From contig CAVOQQ010000001.1 in the NCBI GenBank assembly GCA_963698395.1, positions 248,001-312,000 on the forward strand: a stretch of 64,000 nucleotides of DNA, in the 5' to 3' direction. Numbering within the stretch: position 1 is the first letter of the stretch; each line of letters begins with the position of its first letter. Made by a program: the position numbers and the translations under genes. Positions 34,423 through 42,027 of the stretch are shown here, in pieces. The notes below the pieces were generated by a model. It saw only the letters and a program-made list of their open reading frames with translations, was not told the origin of the DNA and searched no databases. The DNA is from JBBQUN01 sp963698395. Its GTDB lineage: Bacteria > Actinomycetota > Acidimicrobiia > Acidimicrobiales > SZUA-35.

Positions 34423-35871
34423 TCAGCGGTTTGATGCGGGCTGCGGCACGTTCGTGGTGATCCAGCGGTCGACCCGACTGGCCGCCTTCGAGGCGGTGTC
34501 GCTGATGATGCGCAGCTCGATCATTCGTTGGATGATCAGGCCGGCGAACGCCTCGGCGAGCGATGACGGACCCGGATTCGAGTCGTGGCGGTCGCTTCGT
34601 TCGTGCATCGAGGTGAGCAAGGCCTCGACCACGTAATGGAAGTTCCGGCGCGACAGCGGGGTGCCGGCGGCACGCGCCATGTCGGTCGCCGAGCGCGTCA
34701 CCCGGTTGACCGTTGCCGAGTCCGGTGTGGTCGGCGGCCGTCGGCGCCACGCTTCGGCGAGGTGTTCGAACACCACCGGCCATTTCGCTCCGTCGAGCAG
34801 CGGAAACTCCGGATCGATGCGCTTGAGCTGGCGCGCTGCGCCCGGTGCGTGAGGTGCCGACGACCCATCGATTTCGGGCTCCTCCGACCCTTCGGGTTGC
34901 GGCGGCGAGGCATCCGCATCGTTTGCTCCATCGTCGGCCGGCAGCAGGTAGGCCTGGCGACCGGTGCTGATCTCGCCCTCGGGAACGGCGTGACGAAGGA
35001 ATCGTTTGAAGCTCCCGTGTCCGAACCAGTCGTCGCTCACCTCGGCCCCGAACTCCTTCTGGAGGGCCCAGGCGAGTGCGGCCAGTTCCGTCGGCCGGTC
35101 CATCGAGGCCCAGCGGGTCTGGAGCATGAGCGCCGCGTCGGCCGCCTGACCGGCCAGGCCTTCCTCGGCCAGATCGTGTCGGTCGTCGTGCTCGGCAACG
35201 ACCGCTTGATCGATGCGGTCGAGCTCGGTGCGCAGATCCTCGGCGATGTCGTCGAGAATCGAGAGGAGGTCGGCCATTCGGGTGCTGAGCACGTCGACCA
35301 GCGGGGGGAGGGCACCGTCCTTGCTGTAGGTGTCGGCGTGCGTGAGTTCGCCCCAGCTGTCTTGGAGCAGGGTGCGGACCTGGAGTTCGCAGACGAGCGG
35401 GAGGTTGTCGACCGCGATGCCGAGGTTCACGTGCCAGCCCCGGTAGCCCGACTCCTTGGGAGTCGACACGTAGTCCCGTTCCGACGCCTCGTCGAGCCAC
35501 AGCCGAGGGCCCTCGACTCGGGGCAGCGCATCGAGCGCGGTCTGGATCATCTCGATGTCGCGCACGTTGATGCAGGTGAGCCTCAGCCCGATCAGGTCGT
35601 CGATGACTCGAGGAATGTCGTCGACGGTGGCGACTCGGTCGGCGTAGCGCGGTTGGTTGATCTTGCGCCAGGTCCGTCGCTTCGATTTCACCCGACCGCT
35701 GACGGTGCGGATCCGCTCTCGGTCCCGCTCGCTGAGGAGGTCGGCGAGCGCGAGGTCAAGCGACGCGGCTGCCGCCTCGAGTGCAGGTTCCAGGATGTCG
35801 GCGCGGTAGTCGTCGTACCAGGCGCCGAAGTGGGCGTAGTCGATCTCATGGCTGGTGGAACGAGATGTCAC
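34423..35871 (-). CDS. RelA/SpoT-domain protein with long C-terminal extension
   Basis: 482 aa. Residues about 1-210 are a (p)ppGpp-synthetase-type nucleotidyltransferase domain: GRVKSKRRTWRKI, DLIGLRLTCINV, ESGYRGWHVNL, CELQVRTLLQDSWGELTHAD. It lacks the HD hydrolase, TGS and ACT domains of full-length Rel. Residues about 215-482 are unassigned: a helical part (WALQKEFGAEVSDDWFGHG), an acidic low-complexity linker (about 310-335), then helices. This could be a small alarmone synthetase or an ATP-using toxin-like relative. The GTG at 35871 lies 10 bases after TAGTGT; a GTG at 35883 is also in frame but falls inside that box. Confidence 0.82.
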   Translation of the reverse strand: MTSRSTSHEIDYAHFGAWYDDYRADILEPALEAAAASLDLALADLLSERDRERIRTVSGRVKSKRRTWRKINQPRYADRVATVDDIPRVIDDLIGLRLTCINVRDIEMIQTALDALPRVEGPRLWLDEASERDYVSTPKESGYRGWHVNLGIAVDNLPLVCELQVRTLLQDSWGELTHADTYSKDGALPPLVDVLSTRMADLLSILDDIAEDLRTELDRIDQAVVAEHDDRHDLAEEGLAGQAADAALMLQTRWASMDRPTELAALAWALQKEFGAEVSDDWFGHGSFKRFLRHAVPEGEISTGRQAYLLPADDGANDADASPPQPEGSEEPEIDGSSAPHAPGAARQLKRIDPEFPLLDGAKWPVVFEHLAEAWRRRPPTTPDSATVNRVTRSATDMARAAGTPLSRRNFHYVVEALLTSMHERSDRHDSNPGPSSLAEAFAGLIIQRMIELRIISDTASKAASRVDRWITTNVPQPASNR

Positions 35872-35881
35872 GATGGCGCTC

Positions 35882-35887
35882 ACACTA
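35882..35887 (-). promoter_or_regulatory. -10-like TAGTGT before RelA/SpoT-domain gene
   Basis: Minus-strand TAGTGT, 10 bases before the GTG at 35871. No -35 seen. It is weaker than the other boxes because of the longer distance. Confidence 0.35.
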
Positions 35888-35970
35888 GCGAGTGCCGAGC
35901 CGGCACGAAGCCTGTCGACCGGGGGTGCCGCCGGCTGGCCTCGGGCTCGATGTCGCGGTAGAGAGTGCCG

Positions 35971-36789
35971 ATGCATCAGAGGACCACCACCGCATTTCTC
36001 GGACTCGAACATCGGGCGGAGCGTCATTGGACGCTGCCGGTCATCGAGCGGATCTGCGGAGGTGGACGAGGCACCCTCTTCGGCGGGGCGGGGCTCGCCG
36101 CCGGTGTCGCAGCCCTCGAATCGGCGACGGGCAAGCCGACGGTGTGGGCCACCGGTCAGTACGTCTCGGTCAGCGCCGTGGGTCAGGTGATCGATCTGGA
36201 CGTGCAGCTCCCGGCGGTTGGTCGGACCGTCACACAGGGGCGAGTCAGCGGGCACGTCGGTGATCGGGAGATCGTCACCGTGTTGGGGGCGGTGGGGGAG
36301 CGGACCGAAATCCTTCGAGGCGTTTGGGAGACCATGCCCGACGCCGGTCGGCCCGAAGACGCCGAGCTGGTGGTTCGTGATCGCGAAGCCGACAACGTCC
36401 ATCGACATGTGGAGGCTCGAATCGCTCGCGGGATGTTCGGGTTCGCCCCTGACGTGGGCACGCCGAGTGGTGATCACCGCACGTTGCTGTGGGTTCGTCT
36501 GCCCGAGGTGCAGCTCGATGCAGCGGCGTTGGCGATGCTCGGTGACTACATGCCGTCGGCGCTCGGCAATGCGTTCGGTCGTGAGCTGCACTGCACCTCA
36601 CTCGACAACACCATTCGGTTCGCGTCGCCGCTACGCGATCTCGACGCCGAGGAGTGGGTGCTGTGCGACAACCGCATGGAGTTCGTCGGCAACGGCTTCG
36701 CTCATGGTTCGTGTTTCATGTGGAGCCAGGACGGCCGGATGCTCGCCACTGCGAGCCAATCGGTCTTGGTGGTCCCGCCGTCGGCGTGA
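35971..36789 (+). CDS. Acyl-CoA thioesterase family protein (double hotdog, TesB-like)
   Basis: 272 aa. Two hotdog halves are suggested: LFGGAGLAAGVAALESATGK with QYVSVSAVGQVIDLDVQL in the first, and a C-terminal half ending ATASQSVLVVPP with NGFAHGSCFMWSQDGRMLA, typical of TesB/thioesterase-II-like proteins. These hydrolyse acyl-CoA to free acid and CoA. The ATG at 35971 is taken over the GTG at 35965; GAGAG lies 5 bases before it. It stands alone, so acyl specificity is unknown. Confidence 0.78.
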   Translation: MHQRTTTAFLGLEHRAERHWTLPVIERICGGGRGTLFGGAGLAAGVAALESATGKPTVWATGQYVSVSAVGQVIDLDVQLPAVGRTVTQGRVSGHVGDREIVTVLGAVGERTEILRGVWETMPDAGRPEDAELVVRDREADNVHRHVEARIARGMFGFAPDVGTPSGDHRTLLWVRLPEVQLDAAALAMLGDYMPSALGNAFGRELHCTSLDNTIRFASPLRDLDAEEWVLCDNRMEFVGNGFAHGSCFMWSQDGRMLATASQSVLVVPPSA

Positions 36790-36796
36790 GTCGCCG

Positions 36797-37252
36797 TCAG
36801 TCCGAGGGGTTCGCTCGACCAACCGGCTTGTCGTCGACCGGCGTCTCCACGACCACCGTGGTGGTGGTCCTGCCGTGATCGCCGAGTCGCGTCACGAGCG
36901 CATCGAGCTCGACGATCGTTGCGGCATCCACCACGAACACGGCATCGCAATCACCGAGCACTTGATGCATGCTGCGCACAGCGGGGTCTTTCGACGCGAT
37001 CTCGGCGGCTTTGGCGATGGCTCGGGTGGTCGGTCCGCTCCCGGTGAGGCGGACGATGGCGCGGACCGACCGGCCCGCTGCTGCCGGGTCGATCACGGCC
37101 CGATAGCCGGTGATGATGCCTCGGCTCTCGAGTGCGTGGACCCGTGCGGTCGCAGCGGCAGGCGAGAGATGGATCTGCTCGGCCAGTTGGCGGAACGACA
37201 GCCGACCATCGGCCTGGAGTCGTTCGACGATCTGCCAATCGATGTCGTCCAT
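36797..37252 (-). CDS. Lrp/AsnC-family transcriptional regulator
   Basis: 151 aa, classic length. N-terminal winged helix-turn-helix (DDIDWQIVERLQADGRLSFR; LAEQIHLSPAAATARVHALE), then the RAM effector domain (VRAIVRLTGSGPTTRAI; VLGDCDAVFVVDAATI). The ATG at 37252 has AAAGG 7 bases upstream. The open frame continues to 38905, but that region is antisense to the aminotransferase. It is divergent from astC-astA-astD, so it is the likely local, amino-acid-responsive regulator (inference). TACCAT (37285-37290) and ATGGTA (37326-37331) in the gap form a widely spaced inverted pair that could be half-sites. Confidence 0.88.
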   Translation of the reverse strand: MDDIDWQIVERLQADGRLSFRQLAEQIHLSPAAATARVHALESRGIITGYRAVIDPAAAGRSVRAIVRLTGSGPTTRAIAKAAEIASKDPAVRSMHQVLGDCDAVFVVDAATIVELDALVTRLGDHGRTTTTVVVETPVDDKPVGRANPSD

Positions 37253-37331
37253 TGGAGCCTTTCTGACCGGTGAGAGAACCGACTTACCATACAGATTTGC
37301 TTCACTACGGCTGAGGACCAGGCGAATGGTA

Positions 37332-37360
37332 TTCACCGTCTGATCGCCGGGCCGTAGGTT
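37332..37360 (+). promoter_or_regulatory. Promoter of the ast operon
   Basis: TTCACC (37332-37337), a 17-base spacer and TAGGTT (37355-37360), then 6 bases to the ATG at 37367. This is the only short-leader promoter in the window with a plausible -35. Confidence 0.55.
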
Positions 37361-37366
37361 CTTGCC

Positions 37367-38617
37367 ATGGCCGACCCTCGTACGCTCACGCACCCCACCG
37401 ACCTCGATGCCCGGATCGGCGCCGTGATGATGCCGACGTACGGTCCGCTGCCGTTGATGCCCGAGCGCGCGCTGGGCTGCGACCTCGAAGACACCGAGGG
37501 TCGGCACTACCTCGACCTCGCCGGTGGCATCGCGGTCAATGCGCTCGGCCACTGTCACCCGCGGTTGGTCGAAGCACTGACGACCCAGGCCAACAAGCTG
37601 TGGCACCTGTCGAACGTCTTCGCCAATGAGCCGGCACTCGAACTTGCCGAGCGATTGACTGCGCTGACGTTCGCCGAACGTGTCTTCTTCGCCAACTCCG
37701 GAGCCGAGGCCAACGAGGCGGCGCTGAAGCTCGCTCGCCGGTACGCCCACGATCACTTCGGCCCCGACAAACACGAGATCGTTGCACTCGAGAAGGCCTT
37801 CCACGGCCGAACCTTGTTCACCGTGGCGGTCGGAGGGACTCCGGCCTACGCCGAGGGGTTCGGACCGACTCCGGCGGGTATCCACCACGTGGCACCCAAC
37901 GACCTTGCCGCGCTCGAGGCCGTCGTCAACCGGCGAACCGCAGCGGTGATGGTGGAGCCCATCGTCGCCGAGGGTGGGATCCTGCCGCTGGACGTGGCCT
38001 TCGTGCGTCGGGCTCGCGAACTGTGCGACCAACACGATGCGCTGTTGATCTTCGACGAGGTCCAGACCGGCGTCGGGCGCACCGGAGCGCTCTACGCCTA
38101 CCAAGACCTCGGTGTCACGCCCGACATCCTCACCACGGCGAAAGCACTCGGCGGTGGCTTCCCGATCGGTGCTGCACTGTCGACTGCGAAGGTCGCCGCC
38201 TCGTTCGTCAAGGGAACCCACGGATCGACCTTCGGTGGCAACCCACTGGCATGCGCGGTGGCGAACGCCGTGCTGAGCGAGGTGGCGAAGCCCGAACTCC
38301 TCGCCAACGTCGAACGGCGCAGCGCCCAGCTGCGGCACGGGCTCGAGCAGATCGCTGACGACACCGGCATCTTCGAGACGGTGCGAGGTCGAGGACTGCT
38401 CCTCGGTGGTGTGTTGGCCGAGCCGTACCGAGGACGCTCCAAGGAGTTGCAGCTCACGGCGGTCGAGCATGGCGTGCTCACGCTGATCGCCGGCGTCGAC
38501 GTGCTGAGGATCACGCCTGCGCTGAACATCACCGAGGACGAAGCGGTGCTGGGTCTGGAGCGGCTGGCCGGCGCGGCGAAGACGTTCGTTGCCTCTGCTG
38601 CGTCGGTGGCGACATGA
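37367..38617 (+). CDS. astC: Class III aminotransferase, acetylornithine/succinylornithine type
   Basis: 416 aa PLP enzyme, fold type I. GGIAVNALGHCHPRLVEAL, FANSGAEANEAALKLAR, FHGRTLFTVAVGG, the Asp pair in LLIFDEVQTGVGRTG, and the Schiff-base Lys in ILTTAKALGGGFPIGAA. ArgD and AstC are the same family and cannot be told apart by motif. The next two genes are AstA and AstD, so here it most likely converts N2-succinylornithine to succinylglutamate semialdehyde (AstC role). Its stop overlaps the next start by 4 bases. No argB, argC or argJ genes are near, which argues against arginine biosynthesis. Confidence 0.85.
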   Translation: MADPRTLTHPTDLDARIGAVMMPTYGPLPLMPERALGCDLEDTEGRHYLDLAGGIAVNALGHCHPRLVEALTTQANKLWHLSNVFANEPALELAERLTALTFAERVFFANSGAEANEAALKLARRYAHDHFGPDKHEIVALEKAFHGRTLFTVAVGGTPAYAEGFGPTPAGIHHVAPNDLAALEAVVNRRTAAVMVEPIVAEGGILPLDVAFVRRARELCDQHDALLIFDEVQTGVGRTGALYAYQDLGVTPDILTTAKALGGGFPIGAALSTAKVAASFVKGTHGSTFGGNPLACAVANAVLSEVAKPELLANVERRSAQLRHGLEQIADDTGIFETVRGRGLLLGGVLAEPYRGRSKELQLTAVEHGVLTLIAGVDVLRITPALNITEDEAVLGLERLAGAAKTFVASAASVAT

Positions 38618-39735
38618 GCCTGGTGCGGCTCGCCAGGCGTCAGGATCTCGATGCGCTCGTCGAGTTGGCGTCGACCGTCGACCGATCGATGACGACCGTG
38701 CCCAGGTCCATTCAGGCCATGGCCGAACGGTTGGACGAAGCCGAGGAGGCGGCGGCACCGGGGCGTCGTATCGACGGCAGCGAGGCCTATCTCTTCGTTC
38801 TCGAAGAGGACGGCCGGCTGCTCGGCCTGTCGGCGGTGTATGCCGCAGTCGGAGTCCACCGCCCGTTCTACAGCTACAAGGTGTCCAGCATCTCCCAGGC
38901 CTCACCCGACCTCGGCGTGCGTGTCGACACCCGGATCCTCCACCTGGTCAACGACTATGCCGGCGCTTCGGTGGTCGGCACGCTGTACCTCCACCCCGAA
39001 GCCCGGGGTGGAGGGCGAGGGCGACTGCTGTCACTCGCCCGCTTCGTCTTCATGGCTGCGCATCGTGAACGGTTCGGTGATCGGGTCATGGCAGAGATGC
39101 GCGGACTCACCGAGGCCGACGGCAGCTCACCCTTCTGGGACGCCGTCGGCAAGCGGTTCTTCCAGCGAGAGTTCAGCGAAGCCGATCTGCGCCGCGGTCA
39201 CGAGTTTCGGTACATCGCCGAGTTGTTCCCCACCTACCCGATCTATGCCGACCTGTTGCCATCGACGGCTCAGAACGTCATCGGTCGCACCCATCCCGAT
39301 GCCGAGGCAGCCGTCACCCTTCTCACCGAGCAGGGCCTGCGTGATCATGGATATGTCGACATCTTCGATGCCGGCCTGTGCCTGCACGCATTCATCGATG
39401 ATCTGCAGATCGTGCGAGCCTGCCGATCGACCGCGGTGGTCGAGCAGGCGGTGGTCGAGCAGGCGGTGGTCGAGCAGGCGGTGGTCGAGCAGGCGGTGGT
39501 CGACCAGATGGCGGTTCAGCAAGGGGAGCCGATGCTCGTCGCCGATCCCAGCCTCGACACCTTCGCCGTGGTCAACGCACCCACCCGCTCGATCGCCGGC
39601 GGGATCGCACTCGACCCGCAGGTGCTCGACGAGACTGGTTGGGAGCACGGCCGGCGGTTGTTGGTCGCCCCTTCGAGAACTCGTCGATTCGAACGAGTCC
39701 ACACCACTTCGGAAAGGTCCACCGATCATGTCTGA
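38614..39735 (+). CDS. astA: Arginine N-succinyltransferase
   Basis: 373 aa. First enzyme of the AST arginine-degradation route (arginine + succinyl-CoA). AstA blocks: YLHPEARGGGRGRLLSLARF, FGDRVMAEMRGLTEADGSSP, FWDAVGKRFFQREFSEADL, ELFPTYPIYADLLP and GYVDIFDAGLCLHAF. It is a little longer than usual because of a five-fold AVVEQ repeat at residues 274-298. The ATG overlaps the astC stop by 4 bases and the stop overlaps astD by 8. The catalytic core precedes the repeat, so the gene should be functional. Confidence 0.88.
   Translation: MSLVRLARRQDLDALVELASTVDRSMTTVPRSIQAMAERLDEAEEAAAPGRRIDGSEAYLFVLEEDGRLLGLSAVYAAVGVHRPFYSYKVSSISQASPDLGVRVDTRILHLVNDYAGASVVGTLYLHPEARGGGRGRLLSLARFVFMAAHRERFGDRVMAEMRGLTEADGSSPFWDAVGKRFFQREFSEADLRRGHEFRYIAELFPTYPIYADLLPSTAQNVIGRTHPDAEAAVTLLTEQGLRDHGYVDIFDAGLCLHAFIDDLQIVRACRSTAVVEQAVVEQAVVEQAVVEQAVVDQMAVQQGEPMLVADPSLDTFAVVNAPTRSIAGGIALDPQVLDETGWEHGRRLLVAPSRTRRFERVHTTSERSTDHV
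39433..39507 (+). repeat. In-frame 15-bp tandem repeat inside astA
   Basis: Four exact copies of GCGGTGGTCGAGCAG and a fifth with one mismatch (GTCGACCAG), encoding AVVEQ x4 and AVVDQ. Unit length is a multiple of three, so copy-number change keeps the frame. Confidence 0.97.
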
Positions 39736-41218
39736 GTCCGTCCCCATCGCCGGCCGACAGTTCATCGGTGGCGAATGGCTCGAAGGTCAGGGCCTGGAGC
39801 GAATCACGTCTTCGCCCGTCGATGGCGCGCCGGTCTGGACCGGACGCGACGCGTCGGTCGAACAGGCGACGATGGCGGTCGAAGCGGCCGCACGAGCCTT
39901 CGCCACCTGGCGTCACACCGCGCGCGAGGAGCGTGATCGGATCGTCCGTCGATTCGCCGAAGTGGTGGGCGAGCATCGCGCCGAATTGGCCGAGTTGATC
40001 TCGACCGAAGTCGGCAAGACGAGGGCTGACGCCGACGGTGAGGTGTCGACGATCGTCGGCAAGGCGGAACTGTCGATTTCGGCCCGCGACGAGCGCACGG
40101 GAACGACCACTCGTGAGTTGCCGGCAGGATTGCTCGAAATCAGCCATCGTCCGCTCGGGCCGATGACCGTGCTCGGTCCCTTCAACTTTCCCGGGCACCT
40201 TCCCAACGGCCACATCACCCCGGCACTTCTCGCCGGCAACACCGTGGTGTTCAAGCCGAGTGAGCAAGCACCGGCCGTCGCCATGGCCATGACCCGGTGG
40301 TGGGAGGAGGCGGGTCTCCCGTCGGGCGTGATCAACTTGGTGGTCGGGGGAGTCGAGGTCGCCGAGGCACTGATCGATCATTCGGCGACGGCCGGCGTGC
40401 TCTTCACCGGCGGTGTCGAGGCCGGACGTGCGATCCACCGCCGCCTCGCCGGTCGACCGGAGGTGATGCTGGCGCTCGAACTCGGTGGCAACAATCCCAT
40501 CATCGCCTGGGATGTGCGTGACGCTGCTGCGGCTGCCGACGTGATCGTTCGCTCGGCCTACCTGTCATCGGGGCAGCGCTGCACCTGTGCCCGGCGACTC
40601 ATCGTGTCGGCCGGGCCCGAGGGTGACGCCATCGTCGATGCGGTCGTCGACCTGGCATCACGGCTCGACATCGGCTCGCCTCGACGCGATGCCGATCCCT
40701 TCTTCGGCCCGGTGATCTCGCCTCGTGCCGCTCAGCGAGTGCTCGAGGCCCAGCACGACCTGGTGTCCGACGGAGCGTCACCGTTGCTGTCGGCGGCCGT
40801 GCTCGACGATGGGCCGGCGTATGTCTCGCCGGCGGTGATCGACGTGACCGCCGTTGCTTCCCGACCCGATGTCGAGGTGTTCGGCCCGATGCTGCAGGTG
40901 ATTCGGGTCGATGGCTTCGATGCGGCGATCGCCGAGGCGAACAACACCGCCTTCGGACTCGCTGCCGGGGTCATCACCGACCGTGACGACCGCTGGAGCG
41001 AAGCGTTCGGACGGCTCGAAGCCGGCATCATCAATCGCAACGTACCGACCGTCGGCGCCTCGGGAGCGGCGCCGTTCGGCGGCATCGGTCGCTCGGGCAA
41101 CCATCGCCCAGCCGGGTACACGGCAGCCGACTACTGCTCATGGCCCGTCGCCAGCCTGGCTCAGGGGGCCGGCCACGCCGTCGATCCCGTCACCCAGGTC
41201 GCGCCCCGCTCGACCTGA
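39728..41218 (+). CDS. astD: Succinylglutamate-semialdehyde dehydrogenase
   Basis: 496 aa aldehyde dehydrogenase. NAD-site Lys in NTVVFKPSEQAP, general-base Glu in LALELGGNNP, nucleophilic Cys in SSGQRCTCARRL. The FNFPGHLPNGHITPALLAGN stretch is characteristic of the AstD branch. Oxidises N-succinylglutamate semialdehyde to N-succinylglutamate. The start at 39728 overlaps astA by 8 bases; the longer open frame from 38840 is antisense-like and rejected. astB (succinylarginine dihydrolase) and astE are not in the window. Confidence 0.9.
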   Translation: MSESVPIAGRQFIGGEWLEGQGLERITSSPVDGAPVWTGRDASVEQATMAVEAAARAFATWRHTAREERDRIVRRFAEVVGEHRAELAELISTEVGKTRADADGEVSTIVGKAELSISARDERTGTTTRELPAGLLEISHRPLGPMTVLGPFNFPGHLPNGHITPALLAGNTVVFKPSEQAPAVAMAMTRWWEEAGLPSGVINLVVGGVEVAEALIDHSATAGVLFTGGVEAGRAIHRRLAGRPEVMLALELGGNNPIIAWDVRDAAAAADVIVRSAYLSSGQRCTCARRLIVSAGPEGDAIVDAVVDLASRLDIGSPRRDADPFFGPVISPRAAQRVLEAQHDLVSDGASPLLSAAVLDDGPAYVSPAVIDVTAVASRPDVEVFGPMLQVIRVDGFDAAIAEANNTAFGLAAGVITDRDDRWSEAFGRLEAGIINRNVPTVGASGAAPFGGIGRSGNHRPAGYTAADYCSWPVASLAQGAGHAVDPVTQVAPRST

Positions 41219-41221
41219 GCG

Positions 41222-41237
41222 CCGACCCTCGGGTCGG
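41222..41237. terminator. Hairpin between convergent genes
   Basis: CCGACC and GGTCGG around a four-base CTCG loop, placed between the astD stop (41218) and the alpha/beta hydrolase stop (41250). No U-tract, so at best an intrinsic-like or stabilising hairpin usable from both sides. Confidence 0.45.
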
Positions 41238-41249
41238 GGCGAGGGTGCT

Positions 41250-41999
41250 TCAGCTTGCGGTCTGGTCGACGAACTCGTTGACGCGGACGATGAAGCGAGC
41301 GGGATCGACCAGATGGGGATAGTGGCCGTGATCGGCCCAGACCTCGACCTCGGCCGACGGAATCAGGCCTTCGAGCCATGCGGCGTACTCGGGGCCGGGA
41401 TCGATGCCGTGCAGCGAGAGGTAGGGGCTCGTGATGGTGGATGCCATGCCCTCGACCATGGCATCGAGGGCGTCGGTCGGCATCGTGAGGACGGGATCCC
41501 ATACCCCGAGTACGACGTCTTGCTCCGGTTGGCGAAGAGCGGAAATCCGCTCGAACTCGCCTTCGGGCAGTGGCCCGCGCATCGAGTCGAAGAGCATGCC
41601 GATGGCGCCGACGAAGGTCTCGGTGTCGCCTCGCAGCATCGGTTCGAGTTGCTGCAAGCCCGCCTTGAAGTCGGCGAGCTTGAGTGGCTGGTCGACGTTG
41701 ATGACTCCCTGGAAGCCGGCGACCGATGCCATCGCGGTCACGACCGTTCCACCGAGCGAGTGACCGATGATCACGGCGTCGGCGGTCTCGATCCCCGCGG
41801 CCGCCATCTCGCCCAGCACGTCGGTCGCCATCGTCTGGAGATCGAACGGAGGGGTACGAGTCGACGAGCCGTGACCGCGCAGATCGACGTTGAGTATCGA
41901 GCGAGGCCGGCCGCTCGAGTCGATCGACAAGGGCTCGATCAGGGGAGTCCAGGTCTGCTTTGCTTCGGTGATGCCGTGAACGAGTACGAGCGGGGTCAT
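41250..41999 (-). CDS. Alpha/beta-fold hydrolase
   Basis: 249 aa. Oxyanion strand LVLVHGITEAKQTW, DLRGHGSS, nucleophile elbow VIIGHSLGGTVV (Ser near residue 100), and catalytic His in WADHGHYPHLVDP near the C-terminus; a lid lies between. Typical small soluble esterase, lactonase or haloperoxidase-type hydrolase; the substrate cannot be assigned. The ATG at 41999 is preferred over the TTG two codons upstream because TACATT lies 6 bases before it. Confidence 0.85.
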   Translation of the reverse strand: MTPLVLVHGITEAKQTWTPLIEPLSIDSSGRPRSILNVDLRGHGSSTRTPPFDLQTMATDVLGEMAAAGIETADAVIIGHSLGGTVVTAMASVAGFQGVINVDQPLKLADFKAGLQQLEPMLRGDTETFVGAIGMLFDSMRGPLPEGEFERISALRQPEQDVVLGVWDPVLTMPTDALDAMVEGMASTITSPYLSLHGIDPGPEYAAWLEGLIPSAEVEVWADHGHYPHLVDPARFIVRVNEFVDQTAS

Positions 42000-42005
42000 C
42001 GCCAA

Positions 42006-42011
42006 AATGTA
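42006..42011 (-). promoter_or_regulatory. -10-like TACATT before alpha/beta hydrolase
   Basis: Minus-strand TACATT ending 6 bases before the ATG at 41999; leaderless-type spacing. Confidence 0.45.
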
Positions 42012-42027
42012 GCGGCAGTCACGGCGA

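Noticed and set aside
34585..35961. Plus-strand open frame opposite the RelA/SpoT-domain gene
   Set aside because: The minus strand holds the conserved synthetase motifs; the plus frame has no recognisable domain.
37253..38905. Extension of the Lrp frame antisense to astC
   Set aside because: The winged HTH starts directly after the ATG at 37252, with a good ribosome site; the extension is non-coding in character.
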